Notes: generated by a model not told the origin, from the letters alone. A stretch of DNA of 6,083 bases from Methanothrix sp. (GCA_011391755.1 JAABPZ010000094.1:1-6083), one strand, 5' to 3'; counted from the first letter of the stretch, positions 1 to 5,734 are shown. Numbers and translations: made by a program.

Positions 1-1
1 A

Positions 2-496
2 AGCATCATTGTGAAGATAAAAAACGACCTGAAAAGATATCACAAAGACGAGGCCTATGATGCCACCACGGCTCGCGATATGCTCGCCTCGCTCATGAGC
101 ATCCTGTCCATGATAAAGTATGCCCTGGCGGGCATAGGTGCTATTTCACTTCTGGTGGGGGGAATTGGCATCGCCAATGTCATGATGCTCACTGTAAAAG
201 AGAGAATTCGGGAGATCGGGGTCATGAAGGCCTTGGGCGCGACCACAAGGGACATTCGCATGCAGTATCTTCTGGAGGCGGGAGTGTTGGGGGTGGTCTC
301 CAGTATCATAGGCATTGTTATGGGGGTGACGGTCTCCTATCTCATAGGATCGTTGGCATCTCTTCCTTCGGCCATAACCGCCCAGTCTCTTTTGCTGGGG
401 CTGCTCTTCGGGGTGGTTACCACGACGATTGCCGGGGTCTATCCGGCCAACCGGGCCGCAAAGCTTGATCCCATCGAGGCGCTGCGGGCGGAATGA
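2..496 (+). CDS. ABC transporter permease, MacB/FtsX family (3' end only)
   Basis: This is the C-terminal part of a permease whose reading frame is open to the window edge. A GTG at position 11 could be read as a start, but the frame continues upstream and the protein is clearly truncated by the window. Seen: three hydrophobic segments at about residues 36-60, 88-113 and 125-145 (counted from position 11). The loop after the first contains KERIREIGVMKALGA, and the protein ends in YPANRAAKLDPIEALRAE. These two stretches are hallmarks of FtsX-domain permeases of the MacB/LolC/YknZ type, which have four membrane helices with a large extracytoplasmic domain between the first two. Known for the family: they work with a MacB-like ATPase in export of peptides or lipoproteins, or in mechanotransmission. 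The substrate cannot be told from this fragment, and the ATPase and upstream domain lie outside the window. Confidence 0.93.
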   Translation, partial: SIIVKIKNDLKRYHKDEAYDATTARDMLASLMSILSMIKYALAGIGAISLLVGGIGIANVMMLTVKERIREIGVMKALGATTRDIRMQYLLEAGVLGVVSSIIGIVMGVTVSYLIGSLASLPSAITAQSLLLGLLFGVVTTTIAGVYPANRAAKLDPIEALRAE

Positions 497-532
497 GCCG
501 CTCGCCCGGTGTCTGGCAGAATAAAATAAATA

Positions 533-547
533 TTTTTTTAGATTTTT
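533..547 (+). terminator. T-rich terminator after the permease gene
   Basis: Seven T (533-539) and then five T (543-547) follow about 37 bp after the permease stop. Archaeal transcription often ends at such oligo-T tracts without a strong hairpin, so this is the probable end of the permease transcript. Confidence 0.5.
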
Positions 548-783
548 GATAAGGCCATTTGCTATTGGCTGTGGAATCGCAAGAAAAAGGATTTTCTAGA
601 AGTTAGGGCGGGGCGATATATCAATTCAGATTAAACCTCTTATCATCAACATCGCCCTTACCTCTACAAAATGATTGCAGATTCTAGATGATATAGATGA
701 TTGTGATTACCAAATGTATCTATTTTGTGTTCTTTCAGAATTCCGGCAACACCATAGATTATGGGTGGAGGGTGTACAGCCCT
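548..783. other. Intergenic region between convergent genes, no gene seen
   Basis: This AT-rich stretch lies between the permease and hcp, which converge. I see no supported ORF or RNA gene. It contains a 7-bp inverted repeat, GGGCGAT (611-617) and ATCGCCC (651-657), with a 33-nt loop. Two copies of TCTAGA are also present (594-599, 682-687). On the minus strand an A-rich plus-strand tract near 581-590 gives a T-rich run that could end the hcp transcript. None of these is strong alone. Confidence 0.35.
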
Positions 784-2094
784 TCATCCCATCATCTTTT
801 TGATATCCTCATCCGGTGTGCTGATCAGCTTGATGTCGTAATTGTCCACCAGGATTTTGAGCATATCCGCATTGATCCAGCCGGGCACAATGGGCCCCAG
901 GTAAATGCCCTTGATTCCCAACGCCAGCAGGGACCAGAGAATGGCCACCGCCTTCTGCTCCATCCAGCTTACCACCAATGTGAGGGGCAGATCGTTCACG
1001 CCTACGCAAAAGAGGCCTGCCAGCGCCTGGGCCACTTCCAGGGCTACGATGGCATCGTTGCACTGACCTAGATCGATGAGCCGGGGAATGCCCTCGATGT
1101 CGCCCAGCTCCAGGTCATTGAAGCGGAACTTGCCGCAGGCCAGGGTGAGCACCACGGTATCTTTGGGCAGCTTTTGCACGAACTCGCGGTAGTAGTCCGA
1201 CTTTTTGAGGGGCGCATCGCAGCCGCCTACCAGGAAGAATCTCTTGATCTTGCCTTGCTCCACCAGCTGTTTGATCTTGGCAGCATGGCCCAGCAAGACC
1301 GTGGTGGAAAAGCCGGTGGTGAGCATGTACTCGCCGGGCGCGTCGGGCAGCTTTGGCAGGGAGCGGGCCATGGCGATCACCTCGGAGTAGTCGTAGCCGT
1401 CGATGTGCTTTACCCCGGGCAGGTGAACCGGTCCGCCTGTGAACATGCGATCTTTGTACTCCTCTTGGGGGATAAGGAAGCAGTTGGAGGTTCCCAGCAG
1501 AGCCATAGGATACAAAGCGAAGAGCTTTCGCTGGTCGAACCAGGCTTTGCCCAGGTTTCCGGCCAGGTTCCTGTACTTTCGCAGGCCCGGATAGCCGTGG
1601 GCGGGCAGCATCTCGGAGTGGGTGTAGATGAAAACGTCGCTGCCCTCTACTTGGCTGAGGAGCTTGTCCAGAGCATGCAGGTCGTGGCCGGTGACCAGAA
1701 TGCCGTGGCCTTTGACGGTGCCGGTCTTCACCTGTGCGGGCGTCGGCTCGCCGAAGGTCTCGATGTGCGCCTTCTTGAGCAGTTGCATGGTCTTGATGTT
1801 CATCTCCCCCGCCTTGACTGCCAGGTTCAGAAATTCCTGGGGATCGAAGTTGACATTAGTAAGTGTCGAGAAGAAGCCCCGCTCGATGAAGGCGTCCACC
1901 TCCGGGTCGGTGTAGCCCAATTCCCGTGCATGGTAAAGATAGGCGCTGATGCCCTTGATTGCGAAGAGCAGGTTGTCCTGCAGACGGGCCACGATCGCTT
2001 CCTTTCCACATACTCCTTTGATGGTGCAGCCTGTGCCTCCGGCCGTTTGGGAGCACTGGTAGCAGAACATATCCGGTTTCTCAATGGCAGCCAT
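784..2094 (-). CDS. hcp: Hybrid cluster protein (hydroxylamine / NO reductase), class III
   Basis: This is a cytoplasmic Fe-S protein that reduces hydroxylamine in vitro; its bacterial homologues act as NO reductases and protein S-nitrosylases in nitrosative stress. Seen: an N-terminal cysteine set C11-x2-C14-x8-C23-x5-C29, the spacing of the [4Fe-4S] classes I and III. All seven hybrid [4Fe-2O-2S] cluster ligands are present: H137, E161, C205, C292 (the persulfide position, in GGCDAP), C320, C345 and E379. Their spacing closely matches the Desulfovibrio enzyme. The protein has 436 residues against about 550 for class I. About 110 residues are missing between the N-terminal cluster and the first hybrid ligand, which defines class III. 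The ATG start is supported by GGAGG at 2104-2108, 9 nt upstream. No hcr reductase lies nearby, so the electron donor is unknown. The gene is divergent from an HxlR regulator, its probable controller. Confidence 0.96.
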   Translation of the reverse strand: MAAIEKPDMFCYQCSQTAGGTGCTIKGVCGKEAIVARLQDNLLFAIKGISAYLYHARELGYTDPEVDAFIERGFFSTLTNVNFDPQEFLNLAVKAGEMNIKTMQLLKKAHIETFGEPTPAQVKTGTVKGHGILVTGHDLHALDKLLSQVEGSDVFIYTHSEMLPAHGYPGLRKYRNLAGNLGKAWFDQRKLFALYPMALLGTSNCFLIPQEEYKDRMFTGGPVHLPGVKHIDGYDYSEVIAMARSLPKLPDAPGEYMLTTGFSTTVLLGHAAKIKQLVEQGKIKRFFLVGGCDAPLKKSDYYREFVQKLPKDTVVLTLACGKFRFNDLELGDIEGIPRLIDLGQCNDAIVALEVAQALAGLFCVGVNDLPLTLVVSWMEQKAVAILWSLLALGIKGIYLGPIVPGWINADMLKILVDNYDIKLISTPDEDIKKMMG

Positions 2095-2182
2095 TTTCTT
2101 TTTCCTCCATTTTAATTGATCTCAATTATGGTATACTAAGGATACCAAGGTATTTAGCCTAGGGCGTTTCTGCAAAGATACC
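2095..2182. promoter_or_regulatory. Divergent hcp / hxlR promoter region with inverted repeats
   Basis: These 88 bp must hold both promoters. Two repeat types are visible. The first is a perfect inverted repeat AATTGA-TC-TCAATT at 2114-2127. The second is a set of alternating half-sites: GGTAT (2130-2134), ATACC (2142-2146), GGTAT (2149-2153) and ATACC (2178-2182, directly before the regulator's ATG). The middle pair forms ATACC-AA-GGTAT. TATA-like sequences overlap these half-sites: on the minus strand TAAATACC (about 2150-2157) for hcp, and on the plus strand GTATACTA or GTATTTAG for the regulator. The hcp ribosome-binding site GGAGG is at 2104-2108. Inference: this is the operator of the neighbouring HxlR protein, placed so that binding would block both promoters. 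Confidence 0.55.
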
Positions 2183-2542
2183 ATGCAGGAAGGATGCACT
2201 GTAAACCTGACCGTCAAGTACATCGCCAGAAAATGGACGTTGCTCATTCTCCTGGAGCTCTACAAGGGCGAAGGGCACACCCGTCGCTTTTCCGAGCTGA
2301 AAAGCTGCCTTTTCGGCATCACCCAAAAGGTGCTCTCGGCGCGCCTGCGGGAGCTGGAGAAGGAAGGCCTCGTCGAGAACAAAGTGGACAGCACATCTTT
2401 TCCCGTGAAGAGCGAGTACACTCTCACGCAGAGCGGTCTTGAGATCATCGATATCGTCAAGGATATGAAGCGTTGGGCGTTGAGATGGAAGATCACCAAC
2501 ATCAAGTGCGGCTGCCAGGACTGCCAGCAATGTGTGCTGTGA
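2183..2542 (+). CDS. HxlR-family winged-helix regulator with C-terminal cysteine cluster
   Basis: This is a 119-residue transcriptional regulator of the HxlR/DUF24 (MarR-like winged helix) family, expected to act as a dimer. Seen: C5 near the N-terminus, at the place of the conserved family cysteine; then VKYIARKWTLLILLEL (about 11-26); RRFSELK (34-40); the recognition-helix region GITQKVLSARLRELEKEGLV (45-64); and the wing ending in EYTLTQSG (78-85). Known: in relatives such as YodB and HypR the N-terminal cysteine senses thiol-reactive or redox stress. Unusual: the C-terminus has C109-x-C111-x2-C114-x2-C117, which could bind a metal or Fe-S cluster; there is also C42. The ATG has no good ribosome-binding site, and a TATA-like element about 25-30 bp upstream would make the mRNA nearly leaderless. 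Divergence from hcp suggests that it controls hcp and itself. The target and signal are inferred. Confidence 0.9.
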   Translation: MQEGCTVNLTVKYIARKWTLLILLELYKGEGHTRRFSELKSCLFGITQKVLSARLRELEKEGLVENKVDSTSFPVKSEYTLTQSGLEIIDIVKDMKRWALRWKITNIKCGCQDCQQCVL

Positions 2543-2557
2543 GGATTCTGAAATAGC

Positions 2558-2986
2558 CTATCCTTGCTCTCCCAATGGCGGCAAGATGCCCAGTTGCTGC
2601 ATCAGTCCCAGCAAATTAGCCTCGCCCCAGAGCTCTGCAATCCTGCCGTTTTCTATGCGAAATATCTCAATGCCCGTCATGGTTATGTTCTTGCCAGTGG
2701 CCGGCAGGCCCATGAAAGTGCCCTTGTGAATGCCTCGGGCTGTGAAGCGGGCGGCAACCATTTCTCCATCTGCCACCATATCCTCCACAGTAACATCGAG
2801 ATGCTCAAAAGCGGCCCGGCAGGCTGTGATCACTTCGTTCATTCCCGGGACGCCAGGCGAGCAGGGAAGTGGCACGTGCAGGGTGAAATCATTGGCCAGC
2901 AGTTCGCCCGCAGCCATCAAGTCACCCTGGGAAGGCCCATGGGCAAAGAAGCGTTTGACGAGGGCTTTGTTCTCATCAATCGACAT
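2558..2986 (-). CDS. SnoaL-like ester cyclase family protein (NTF2 fold)
   Basis: This is a 142-residue single-domain protein of the SnoaL-like / predicted ester cyclase group. Seen: an N-terminal MSIDENKALVKRFF typical of the family, and a conserved C-terminal half with FTARGIHKGTFMGLPATGK (about 81-99) followed by GIEIFRIENGRIAELWGEAN and LLGLMQQLG. Known: NTF2-like folds form a cone-shaped pocket; family members include polyketide cyclases, but most, like this one, have no known substrate. Start choice: the frame could open at GTG 3004, overlapping the cupin stop, or at ATG 2995. I prefer ATG 2986 because AGAGGA lies 9 nt before it and the family N-terminus begins there. It is second in an operon behind the cupin, 14 nt downstream. 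It ends 15 bp from the end of the convergent regulator. Confidence 0.88.
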   Translation of the reverse strand: MSIDENKALVKRFFAHGPSQGDLMAAGELLANDFTLHVPLPCSPGVPGMNEVITACRAAFEHLDVTVEDMVADGEMVAARFTARGIHKGTFMGLPATGKNITMTGIEIFRIENGRIAELWGEANLLGLMQQLGILPPLGEQG

Positions 2987-3000
2987 GGTTATCATTCCTC

Positions 3001-3339
3001 TCACAGCATCTTGGTGGCTTCTTTGGGCCGGGGTGTCTTTATCACTAATATGCAGAGCGCCTTCTGGCTCTCGTTTATCCAGCGGTGGGCAATTTTGGCA
3101 GGGCTTTCGATCAGCGTATCCGCTAACACTTCGGCTCGCTCCTCGCCTATCTCCACCACGCCCCTGCCTTGAAGCACGTAGAAGACTACATCCACGGGGG
3201 TGATATGCTTTTTCAGGGCCTCGCCCGGTTGCAAGGTGATGTGCGCCACCTGGGCGTTCTCTGTATCGCTGATGTTCCTGGCATCCACTCCATGCACATT
3301 GGGCTTGCTGTGTACGTCTTTAACCTGAACAATTTTCAT
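3001..3339 (-). CDS. Cupin-domain protein
   Basis: This is a 112-residue single-domain cupin, a small beta-barrel. Seen: cupin motif 1 as PGEALKKHITPVDVVFYVLQG (about 38-58) and motif 2 as SPAKIAHRWIN (about 79-89), with H45, H85 and N89 kept. The second histidine of the classical HxH is T47, and the usual glutamate position is not clearly filled, so metal binding is uncertain. The KH(I/T)TPVDV form is shared by a group of small cupins in anaerobic archaea and bacteria whose function is unknown. The ATG is preceded by a purine-rich GAGGGAGTGAG tract and a TATA box at 3395-3402. It is first in the operon, and the SnoaL-like gene follows with a 14-nt gap (or a GTGA overlap if the longer start is used). 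The pairing suggests joint binding or processing of a small molecule, but this is inference. Confidence 0.9.
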   Translation of the reverse strand: MKIVQVKDVHSKPNVHGVDARNISDTENAQVAHITLQPGEALKKHITPVDVVFYVLQGRGVVEIGEERAEVLADTLIESPAKIAHRWINESQKALCILVIKTPRPKEATKML

Positions 3340-3346
3340 CTCAATC

Positions 3347-3490
3347 TCACTCCCTCAAAATGTTAGTTCTATTATGAGCAGAATGGATATCAATGTATAA
3401 AGAGGCGAGCGTTTCTGCGAGTATACTACGCAATAGCCCCAGGCCAGAGACGGTCACCGGGATAAGGGAGAGGGCGCTGACGAGGGGCAT
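3347..3490 (-). pseudogene. Probable remnant of an UPF0104/AglD-type membrane protein
   Basis: A 47-codon minus-strand frame starts at ATG 3490 and stops 7 nt before the cupin ATG. Its first 30 residues are hydrophobic and contain ALSLIPVTVSGLGLL. This resembles the conserved late segment (sliPvsigGlGvrE) of the UPF0104 / lysylphosphatidylglycerol synthetase transmembrane family, normally about 300 residues or more. A stop codon (TAG, 3494-3496) lies two codons upstream, the invariant glutamate after GlGvr is absent, and the last part (from about residue 33) looks non-coding. I read it as a decayed fragment. The alternative is a genuine small membrane peptide; AAGGA lies about 7 nt before the ATG. 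The family assignment rests on one short motif. Confidence 0.35.
3395..3402 (-). promoter_or_regulatory. TATA box for the cupin-SnoaL operon
   Basis: The minus strand reads CTTTATAC here, close to the archaeal TATA consensus. Transcription would start about 25 nt downstream, near 3372, leaving a leader of about 32 nt with the purine-rich ribosome-binding region. The box lies inside the membrane-protein remnant, consistent with that frame no longer being a working gene. Confidence 0.5.
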
Positions 3491-3545
3491 ATCCTATATC
3501 CTTGAGTAAAAATATTCTGGCCAATATACATTTAGGTACCATAAT

Positions 3546-3554
3546 CTATATAAA
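3546..3554 (+). promoter_or_regulatory. TATA box for the ribbon-helix-helix gene
   Basis: CTATATAAA is a near-ideal archaeal TATA box. Its centre is about 30 bp before the ATG at 3580, so transcription should start at or within a few bases of the start codon. This matches the absence of a ribosome-binding site there and predicts a leaderless mRNA. Confidence 0.6.
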
Positions 3555-3579
3555 CTAAACGCCTAATAAGTAATGCATA

Positions 3580-3741
3580 ATGCCCAAAACTACATTGACC
3601 TTATCCGAACCGATATCCAAAATGCTGAAGGTTTACACAGCACAGGTTAAAAGTAGCTTGCGGGCTCAAAGCCAGGTGGTCGAAGAGGCATTATTAGAGT
3701 TCTTCGAGAAGCGCGGCTTTAAAACCAAGGATACAAAGTAG
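3580..3741 (+). CDS. Small ribbon-helix-helix DNA-binding protein
   Basis: This 53-residue protein has the pattern of an Arc/MetJ-type ribbon-helix-helix protein. Seen: a short N-terminal beta-strand candidate TTLTLSEP (4-11), a first helix with SKMLKVYTAQVK (13-24), then the turn and second helix SSLRAQSQVVEEALLEFFEKRG (25-46), and a basic tail. The S-x-V-V-E-E-A-L-x-E-F-F arrangement is characteristic of the family. Known: such proteins bind DNA as dimers, as antitoxins of toxin-antitoxin pairs or as stand-alone regulators. No recognisable toxin lies next to it; the only following frame is a 29-codon ORF. The strong TATA box and missing ribosome-binding site point to leaderless expression, and a strong terminator follows at 3837. 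Function and target are unknown. Confidence 0.75.
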   Translation: MPKTTLTLSEPISKMLKVYTAQVKSSLRAQSQVVEEALLEFFEKRGFKTKDTK

Positions 3742-3746
3742 AAATA

Positions 3747-3836
3747 ATGGTGCAAGGAAAACTAAGGTTAAGCCGCGATGTTTTGATTGCCGTTTCCATG
3801 AGATCAATTCGCAAAACAGATCTATTTAAAAAATAA
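3747..3836 (+). CDS. Possible 29-residue ORF after the ribbon-helix-helix gene (doubtful)
   Basis: A frame beginning with ATG 5 nt after the preceding stop encodes 29 residues, rich in K and R, with LSRDVLIAVSMRSIR in the middle, and ends at the terminator hairpin. The tight spacing would suit an operon partner, but no ribosome-binding site is evident, the peptide is not recognised, and ORFs of this length arise by chance. It may be simply the 3' untranslated region. Confidence 0.18.
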   Translation: MVQGKLRLSRDVLIAVSMRSIRKTDLFKK

Positions 3837-3868
3837 GTCGGCTATTTTGGGATATAAAATAGCCCGAC
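3828..3868. terminator. Bidirectional hairpin terminator
   Basis: The arm GTCGGCTATTTT (3837-3848) pairs with AAAATAGCCCGAC (3856-3868) to give a 12-bp stem with one bulged C and a 7-nt loop. On the minus strand it is followed by TTA and six T (3833-3828), the end of the helicase transcript. On the plus strand, T tracts at 3874-3877 and 3884-3889 follow, for the ribbon-helix-helix gene. It separates two convergent units. Confidence 0.75.
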
Positions 3869-3897
3869 CTCGGATTTTCCAGCTTTTTTCAATTCAA

Positions 3898-5163
3898 CTA
3901 GCGTCGCCTGACAGGATAGGGCTTTCTGGGCGCTGATTTGTGCGCGCTCTCCTGTCTGGACCCTCTCGCCGTGGCCCTCCCTCTATAGGAATTGGCCGAC
4001 TCGGCTGCGGCTCCTACGGCCATCTTTGCCGTTTCGGAATGGTACTGGTGCTCCATGACCTCTACTTTCGTTCTTGTCAGCCGCTCAATGCTGCGCAGGA
4101 TATTGCGTTCATCTGCCGCGCAAAACGAGTATGCTTTGCCATCCGCTCCGGCACGCCCCGTGCGACCGATGCGATGGATATAGCTCTCCGGCTCGTTGGG
4201 CAGATCGAAGTTGATCACATGGGATATTTCATCAACGTCAATTCCCCTCGCGGCAATATCCGTTGCCACAAGCACCCGCAAGCGGCCTGATTTGAAATCA
4301 TGCATGGCCTTGGTGCGCTGGTTTTGCGACTTGTTGCCGTGAATGGCATCGGCGTTGATCCGGCTCTTGCTCAGCGCCTCAGCGATCTTATCCGCCCGGT
4401 GCTTGGTTCGGGAGAATACCAAGACGCGTTCCATATCTTCATCAACGATAAGCCTCTGCAATAGCGGGAACTTATTGTTCTGATCCACAAAGAAGACGCT
4501 CTGCTTGATGCACTCGAGAGTGCTGGCCTGGGGGGTGGCCTCGATGCGTACTGGATCGGTGAGAAGCTTTTCTGCAAACTCGCCCGTCTCCCGGGACATG
4601 GTGGCCGAGAAGAAAAGCGATTGATGCTTGGGCGGTAGCGCCGAGACAATCCTTTTCATATCCTTGATGAAACCCATGTCAAGCATCCGGTCGATCTCAT
4701 CCAGGACGAAGAACTCTACGCCTCTTAGCATAATGTAGCCCTGATTCATCAGGTCGAGCAGCCGGCCGGGCGTGGCAACCAGGACATCAACGCCTTGAGA
4801 AAGCATCTTGACCTGCGGCCCTTGACGAACCCCACCGAATACGACTGTATGCCGGAAGCGCATAAACTGGCCGTATGTGGCAAAGCTCTGGTCTATCTGT
4901 GCAGCCAGCTCTCGGGTAGGTGCGATAATCAGAGCGCGCGGAACTCCGGGGGGGGAGGGCCGGTGCTGTTCCGATATCTTCTGCAATATGGGCAGCACGA
5001 ATGCTGCGGTCTTGCCTGTGCCTGTCTGAGCGATGCCCATCAGGTCTTTTCCATTCAAAAGATGGGGTATAGCCAGCGTCTGTATGGGTGTCGGTGCGGT
5101 GTATCCTTCCTTGGCCAATGCTCGGCAAAGCGGATCTATGATATTTAAATTTCCAAATGACAT
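3898..5163 (-). CDS. DEAD-box ATP-dependent RNA helicase (DEID variant)
   Basis: This 421-residue cytoplasmic RNA helicase of the RhlE/DeaD type unwinds short RNA duplexes using ATP. Seen, in order: Q motif with PTPIQ (24-28), motif I AQTGTGKT (45-52), Ia PTRELA (82-87), GG (110-111), Ib TPGR (131-134), motif II DEID (155-158), motif III SAT (186-188), motif IV VLVFSRT (247-253), motif V TDIAARGIDV (301-310) and motif VI HRIGRTGR (330-337). All are intact, except that motif II has isoleucine in place of alanine. The tail from about 375 is basic, with RGR and a final PVRRR, likely for non-specific RNA binding. The ATG is supported by AGAGG 6 nt upstream and by the typical MSFGNL N-terminus. 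It is a single gene with its own promoter and a long leader. Known: archaeal and bacterial homologues are often cold-induced. The substrate is unknown. Confidence 0.96.
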   Translation of the reverse strand: MSFGNLNIIDPLCRALAKEGYTAPTPIQTLAIPHLLNGKDLMGIAQTGTGKTAAFVLPILQKISEQHRPSPPGVPRALIIAPTRELAAQIDQSFATYGQFMRFRHTVVFGGVRQGPQVKMLSQGVDVLVATPGRLLDLMNQGYIMLRGVEFFVLDEIDRMLDMGFIKDMKRIVSALPPKHQSLFFSATMSRETGEFAEKLLTDPVRIEATPQASTLECIKQSVFFVDQNNKFPLLQRLIVDEDMERVLVFSRTKHRADKIAEALSKSRINADAIHGNKSQNQRTKAMHDFKSGRLRVLVATDIAARGIDVDEISHVINFDLPNEPESYIHRIGRTGRAGADGKAYSFCAADERNILRSIERLTRTKVEVMEHQYHSETAKMAVGAAAESANSYRGRATARGSRQESAHKSAPRKPYPVRRR

Positions 5164-5310
5164 TCTTGCCTCTAGATAATTTTAGGTTTCGATCTTTGAT
5201 TTGGTTGAAGTCCTTTGATGCGGATCCGAAAAGAAACTGGTTGAGTCGTATCTTAATGCAAAGAGATACTTCAACCGGCTGCAGAGGCACTTGGGGAAGA
5301 ATGCTACTTT
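5164..5310 (-). promoter_or_regulatory. Probable structured 5' leader of the helicase mRNA
   Basis: If transcription begins from the TATA-like element at 5330-5340, the leader is about 145 nt. It contains a perfect 9-bp inverted repeat, GGTTGAAGT (5203-5211) and ACTTCAACC (5268-5276), with an inner CTTTG (5213-5217) / CAAAG (5259-5263) pair. The loop holds the palindrome CGGATCCG (5221-5228) and a second GGTTGAGT copy (5239-5246). The stem ends about 39 nt before the ATG, upstream of the ribosome-binding site. Inference: it may regulate helicase expression, for instance with temperature or by self-binding. The transcription start is predicted only. Confidence 0.45.
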
Positions 5311-5329
5311 GTTAAAACGAAATGACAAT

Positions 5330-5340
5330 AATATTATAAT
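5330..5340 (-). promoter_or_regulatory. TATA-like promoter element for the helicase gene
   Basis: The minus strand reads ATTATAATATT within a very AT-rich stretch. It is the best TATA candidate upstream of the helicase. A weaker one, within CATTAAGATA near 5246-5256, would give a much shorter leader starting inside the inverted-repeat loop. Confidence 0.35.
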
Positions 5341-5344
5341 CAAA

Positions 5345-5728
5345 TCCTTTTAATATCGCCTTGATTGCTTAGCAGGCCTTTCGCCTGTGCTTTTGGCAAG
5401 CATTCCTGGGAATATGCAGGCCTGGGTCCATTTTTCAGGGAAAGGTGTCCCGGTACCACGTCCCAAATCGGAACATGCCACGTCGGTCGTCTCTCCTGGA
5501 CCAATATTCAAGCCGTCTCTGCCATTTCCAAATCTCATTTTTTCTGTTTATCCTTTTTATCGATTTCAAGAATCGATCGGTGCTCGCAAAAACATCTCAA
5601 CAGCTTTTTTGAATCAATGCAAATGAAGCCTCTTTACCAGGGGTGCATCAGACTATATACCTGTCGGTCAAATAACTGCCCGCAGCCCATCAAATCTTCT
5701 TTATTAAATTGCCTGGAAACGATCTCTG
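5345..5728. other. Region without a confident gene, between helicase promoter and tRNA
   Basis: About 380 bp with no recognisable gene. On the minus strand a 62-codon frame (5350-5538) begins MRFGNGRDGLNIGPGE and ends at TAA; a TATA-like GATAAAAAGG lies about 25 bp before its ATG. The frame is glycine-rich at the start, resembles no family I can name, and lacks a clear ribosome-binding site, so I do not call it a gene. A plus-strand frame through here runs into the tRNA and is rejected. Short inverted repeats occur at CAGGC/GCCTG (about 5373-5387) and ATTCC-TG-GGAAT (5402-5413). The GC-richer part (about 5370-5520) stands out from its AT-rich flanks and could be a decayed gene or a small RNA. 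Confidence 0.3.
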
Positions 5729-5734
5729 AAAAAA
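5729..5734 (-). terminator. Oligo-T terminator after tRNA-Leu
   Basis: The minus strand reads GGGCGATTTTTTC about 25 nt past the tRNA 3' end. A six-T run is a sufficient archaeal terminator for a short tRNA transcript. Confidence 0.55.

Noticed and set aside
1174..2115. A 313-codon open frame on the plus strand across hcp
   Set aside because: It is antisense to a gene with every catalytic residue intact, and its translation has no recognisable domain. It is a shadow of hcp codon use.
2564..3203. Long plus-strand frames opposite the SnoaL-like and cupin genes
   Set aside because: Their products have no family pattern, whereas the minus strand encodes two clear conserved proteins.
4787..5290. 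A 167-codon minus-strand frame starting in the helicase leader and overlapping its start, a possible upstream ORF
   Set aside because: It runs out of frame through the helicase coding region, has no ribosome-binding site, and from about residue 48 is a shifted reading of the helicase.
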